This document shows positions 4,953 through 7,043 of a stretch of DNA of 7,043 nucleotides, piece after piece; within the stretch, counting starts at the first letter, position 1, and every line of letters starts with the position of its first letter. Where the stretch lies: contig CAMGFM010000066.1 in NCBI GenBank assembly GCA_946055365.1, positions 1-7,043 on the forward strand, written 5' to 3'. The notes beneath the pieces are model-generated. The model saw only the letters and a list, made by a program, of their open reading frames with translations, had not been told where the DNA came from and searched no databases. The DNA is from an uncultured Prevotella sp. Lineage in GTDB: Bacteria; Bacteroidota; Bacteroidia; Bacteroidales; Bacteroidaceae. A program made the position numbers and the translations under genes.

Positions 4953-5894
4953 ATGGAAAACAGAGAACATGTGAGGTGTCTCATTGTTGGCAGCGGCCCT
5001 GCGGGATACACGGCTGCCATTTATGCCGGCAGGGCAAACCTCAACCCCGTGGAATATTGCGGCATACAGACGGGCGGACAGCTCACACAGACCACCGTAG
5101 TGGAGAACTTTCCCGGCTATCCGCAGGGTGTAGACGGCAATCAGATGATGAACGACCTACGCGAGCAGGCCCTGCGCTTCGGGGTGGACATGAGAGACGG
5201 CTCAATAGTGAGAGCCGACTTCTCAAAGGCTCCCTATGTGCTGACCACCGACAGCGGCAAGGAGATAGAGGCCGACACCGTCATCATAGCCACTGGCGCA
5301 AGCGCAAAGTATCTTGGCCTTGACGACGAGAAAAAATACAACGGGCAGGGCGTGAGCGCGTGTGCCACATGCGACGGGTTCTTCTATCGCAAGAGGACTG
5401 TGGCTGTCGTGGGCGGCGGAGACACCGCTTGCGAGGAGGCCATCTACCTTGCAGGACTCTGCAAAAAGGTCTATATGATAGTGCGCAAGCCTTATCTGCG
5501 TGCCTCTGACGTGATGAAAAAGCGCGTGGAGGGCAACGAGAAGATAGAGGTGCTGTATGAACACAACACGCTCGGGCTCTATGGAGAGGACGGCGTGGAG
5601 GGCGCGCATCTGGTAAAGCGTCTCGGCGAGGCCGATGAGGAGCGTTATGACCTGCCCATCGACGGATTCTTCCTTGCCATAGGCCACAAGCCAAACACCG
5701 ATGTGTTCAGGCCTTACGTGGAGTGCGACGAGACGGGTTATATAAAGACCGTCAACGGCTCGCCCGTGACCAATGTGCCTGGCGTGTTTGCGGCTGGCGA
5801 CTGTGCAGACCCCGACTATAGGCAGGCCATCGTGGCGGCAGGCTCTGGATGCAAGGCCGCTCTCGAGGCAGAGCGTTATCTTGCGAGACTCTGA
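4953..5894 (+). CDS. trxB: Thioredoxin reductase (NADPH)
   Basis: The 313-residue flavoprotein transfers electrons from NADPH through FAD and a redox-active disulfide to thioredoxin in the cytoplasm. Length and layout match the low-molecular-weight bacterial type. The FAD-binding GxGxxG is at residues 13-18 (GSGPAG), followed by GGQLTQTTVVENFPGYP (41-57), an ATG motif (113-115), the active-site CATC disulfide (Cys137-Cys140, then Asp141), the NADPH-binding GGGDTA (154-159), and the C-terminal FAD motif AGDCADPDYRQAIVAAGSG (281-299). The usual HRR phosphate-binding motif reads VRKPYLRAS (177-185), a variant I associate with Bacteroidetes enzymes; Arg and Lys remain to bind the 2'-phosphate. 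It lies 49 bp after the peroxidase with no terminator between, so it is probably co-transcribed and may supply that enzyme with reduced thioredoxin. A weak GAAG precedes the ATG. Identity is very secure. Confidence 0.97.
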   Translation: MENREHVRCLIVGSGPAGYTAAIYAGRANLNPVEYCGIQTGGQLTQTTVVENFPGYPQGVDGNQMMNDLREQALRFGVDMRDGSIVRADFSKAPYVLTTDSGKEIEADTVIIATGASAKYLGLDDEKKYNGQGVSACATCDGFFYRKRTVAVVGGGDTACEEAIYLAGLCKKVYMIVRKPYLRASDVMKKRVEGNEKIEVLYEHNTLGLYGEDGVEGAHLVKRLGEADEERYDLPIDGFFLAIGHKPNTDVFRPYVECDETGYIKTVNGSPVTNVPGVFAAGDCADPDYRQAIVAAGSGCKAALEAERYLARL

Positions 5895-5930
5895 AGATGG
5901 CGTGCGGCCATAGGGCAATAGACATAAGAA

Positions 5931-5975
5931 GAAGACCGTGTCGGCAAGTTCCCGACACGGTCTTTCTCTATTTTT
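5931..5975 (+). terminator. Intrinsic terminator of the peroxidase-trxB operon
   Basis: AAGACCGTGTCGG (5932-5944) and CCGACACGGTCTT (5952-5964) form a perfect 13-bp stem with a 7-nt loop (CAAGTTC). It is followed by TCTCTATTTTT (5965-5975). On the minus strand the trailing sequence is only moderately T-rich, so it may also stop the converging phosphoesterase transcript, less surely. Confidence 0.92.
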
Positions 5976-6003
5976 GGCGGCGGCATGGCGTAGGCCTTAT
6001 ATG

Positions 6004-6101
6004 AAAGTGGCGTTTTCCGACAGCCAAAGAGCCGCTTTACAGTTCTCAAGAGCCACTTTACAGTTCTCAAGAGCCACTTTCTGACAGCCAAAGAGCCGCT
6101 T
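6004..6101 (+). repeat. Array B: five cores with the same 22/21/21/22 spacing as array A
   Basis: The central heptamers are GTGGCGT (6007-6013, degenerate), GAGCCGC (6029-6035), GAGCCAC (6050-6056), GAGCCAC (6071-6077) and GAGCCGC (6093-6099), within a consensus AAAGWGCCRCTTT. Start-to-start distances are 22, 21, 21 and 22 bp, identical to array A, and the cores read in the same orientation. The spacers after copies 2 and 3 are the same (ACAGTTCTC), and those before copies 2 and 5 both end GACAGCC. The array lies between the trxB terminator and the phosphoesterase stop codon, 17 nt from that stop, so it falls in the 3' untranslated region of the minus-strand gene. Function unknown. Confidence 0.85.
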
Positions 6102-6118
6102 TACAGTCATGTCTTCCC

Positions 6119-7043
6119 CTATTCCAGCAGGAACGGGCGGTTGTTTCTGTTTTCTATAGTATAGGAAAACGTCTCCCCGAAGCGGTTTATAAGCACCACC
6201 TTAAAGTATCTGTATTTCTTGGATGATGGCTTTGCCCTGAAGAGATGGCTTGTCTTGGCAAGCTGGTGTGTCTTGGGCTGTGTGGCAATGAACGCCTGGT
6301 CGTGGTCGGTAAACTGTTGCATGTGTCCTTTGTATTTGCCGTCCTCATAGTAGACCACCCTGCAGTGTGGGTCATAGTCCCATACGTTGGCGACGATATA
6401 GTCCTTTTGTGTGGCAAACTCGCCCTGCCTGTACACCCTCATGCGGTAGTCGTCCTTGTGGTTTGCCCCTTTGTAACGCCATTTCATCTCTCTGCCATAC
6501 ACGTCCGCCACCATGTAGCCGCAGGGTGCGCCGTCGCGGTTGAGATCGCTCGTCCACCATGCGCCGCATGCCGCCGCTATGTTGTGCTGATAGAGGTGTG
6601 GCGTCACCTCGACGTTCTCAAAAAAATGCGTATGCCCCGCAAAGACGTGACACTCGTGGTCTGCCACGATCTCCTGCAGGCGGTCTGCGTTGAGTATGTT
6701 GTCTATCTGCTCTATCTGGTTCCATGCCGGGGCGTGCATGTTTATTATCACCACCACGTCTTCAGGCACATAGCTGAGGTCTTGCTCCAGCCAGTTGAGC
6801 GTGAGGTCGCTCAACACCTCCTCATAGCGTCTGTTGCCCTTGTAGTCGATGCTCTTGAGCGACACTATGTGACACTTGCCTATGTTGAAGGAGTAGTTGA
6901 GCGGCCCGAAGTGGTCCTCATAATTTCTCTCGGCATAGTCGGTGCTGCCCAGAGGCGAGTTGTCGCGGTCGGGGAGGGCCTTGTTGAAGTCATGGTTGCC
7001 GATGGTCTGGAAGAACACCATGCGTTTGCTTTTTATCGACTCC
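6119..7043 (-). CDS. Calcineurin-like metallophosphoesterase, partial (C-terminal about 307 residues)
   Basis: The frame runs from the window edge to TAG at 6119-6121 and has no stop at the edge. The in-frame ATG at 7021 is internal: the residues before it (ESIKSKR) continue the domain, and GNHD follows too closely for a true start. Metallophosphoesterase metal-binding motifs are visible: GNHD (6989-7000), MHAP with its His at 6734-6736, and GHTH (6626-6637). The N-terminal DxH block must lie outside the window. After the catalytic domain, from about 6510 to the end, comes a beta-rich region (GYMVADVYGREMKWRYKG ... RYFKVVLINRFGETFSY) resembling the C-terminal domain of Bacteroidetes calcineurin-like phosphoesterases (MetallophosC type). 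Such proteins are usually exported, but no signal can be seen here. Substrate unknown. It converges with trxB, with array B in between. Superfamily secure. Confidence 0.9.
   Translation of the reverse strand, partial: ESIKSKRMVFFQTIGNHDFNKALPDRDNSPLGSTDYAERNYEDHFGPLNYSFNIGKCHIVSLKSIDYKGNRRYEEVLSDLTLNWLEQDLSYVPEDVVVIINMHAPAWNQIEQIDNILNADRLQEIVADHECHVFAGHTHFFENVEVTPHLYQHNIAAACGAWWTSDLNRDGAPCGYMVADVYGREMKWRYKGANHKDDYRMRVYRQGEFATQKDYIVANVWDYDPHCRVVYYEDGKYKGHMQQFTDHDQAFIATQPKTHQLAKTSHLFRAKPSSKKYRYFKVVLINRFGETFSYTIENRNNRPFLLE

Noticed and set aside
4256..5020. A 254-codon open frame on the minus strand across the peroxidase and the start of trxB.
   Set aside because: It is antisense to two well-identified genes, shows no family motif, and ends inside the 65-bp repeat.
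5876..6091. Minus-strand frame over array B giving KWLLRTV repeats.
   Set aside because: It is the same effect of a 21-bp period; the frame also crosses the trxB terminator and has no start context or homology.

Overview
The window looks like chromosomal DNA of a Bacteroidales bacterium, most likely a Prevotellaceae member. The signs are a SusB-type GH97 alpha-glucosidase, a lipoprotein with an acidic residue run after its cysteine, Bacteroidetes promoters (TTTG ... TAnnTTTG), mostly weak Shine-Dalgarno sites, and a 65-bp promoter-bearing repeat of a kind I associate from memory with Prevotella. Assignment below family level is not possible from this sequence.

Layout, left to right. (1) 1-369, minus strand: the N-terminal part of a small exported Tyr/His-rich protein of unknown function, cut by the window edge. 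(2) 370-824: a long divergent intergenic region with an inverted repeat (578-611) and a LacI-type operator-like palindrome (658-673). (3) 825-2963, plus strand: a complete periplasmic GH97 inverting alpha-glucosidase, followed by a long bidirectional terminator (3038-3107). (4) 3148-3245: array A, five 13-bp near-palindromic cores 22/21/21/22 bp apart. (5) 3298-3987, minus strand: an acidic, Tyr-rich lipoprotein of unknown function with a clear promoter. (6) 4106-4280: the divergent promoter region of the next operon, containing a 65-bp tandem repeat (two full copies and a partial third), each copy carrying a TATCTTTG -7 box. (7) 4355-5894, plus strand: a two-gene antioxidant operon of a Cys-type glutathione peroxidase-family enzyme and thioredoxin reductase (trxB), ending in a strong terminator (5931-5975). 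(8) 6004-6101: array B, the same core and the same 22/21/21/22 spacing as array A. (9) 6119-7043, minus strand: the C-terminal part of a calcineurin-like phosphoesterase whose start lies beyond the window.

How the genes fit together. The peroxidase and TrxB form a plausible functional pair: the peroxidase has a second cysteine where thioredoxin-dependent members carry their resolving cysteine, so TrxB plus a thioredoxin encoded elsewhere could recycle it. The GH97 enzyme would release glucose from alpha-glucans in the periplasm, but no susC/susD partners are visible here.

The most unusual content is non-coding. Two separate arrays share core, copy number, exact spacing and strand orientation, and each sits between a plus-strand terminator and the 3' end of a converging minus-strand gene. 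This recalls enterobacterial REP/BIME elements in position but not in sequence. I do not recognise a named family for them.
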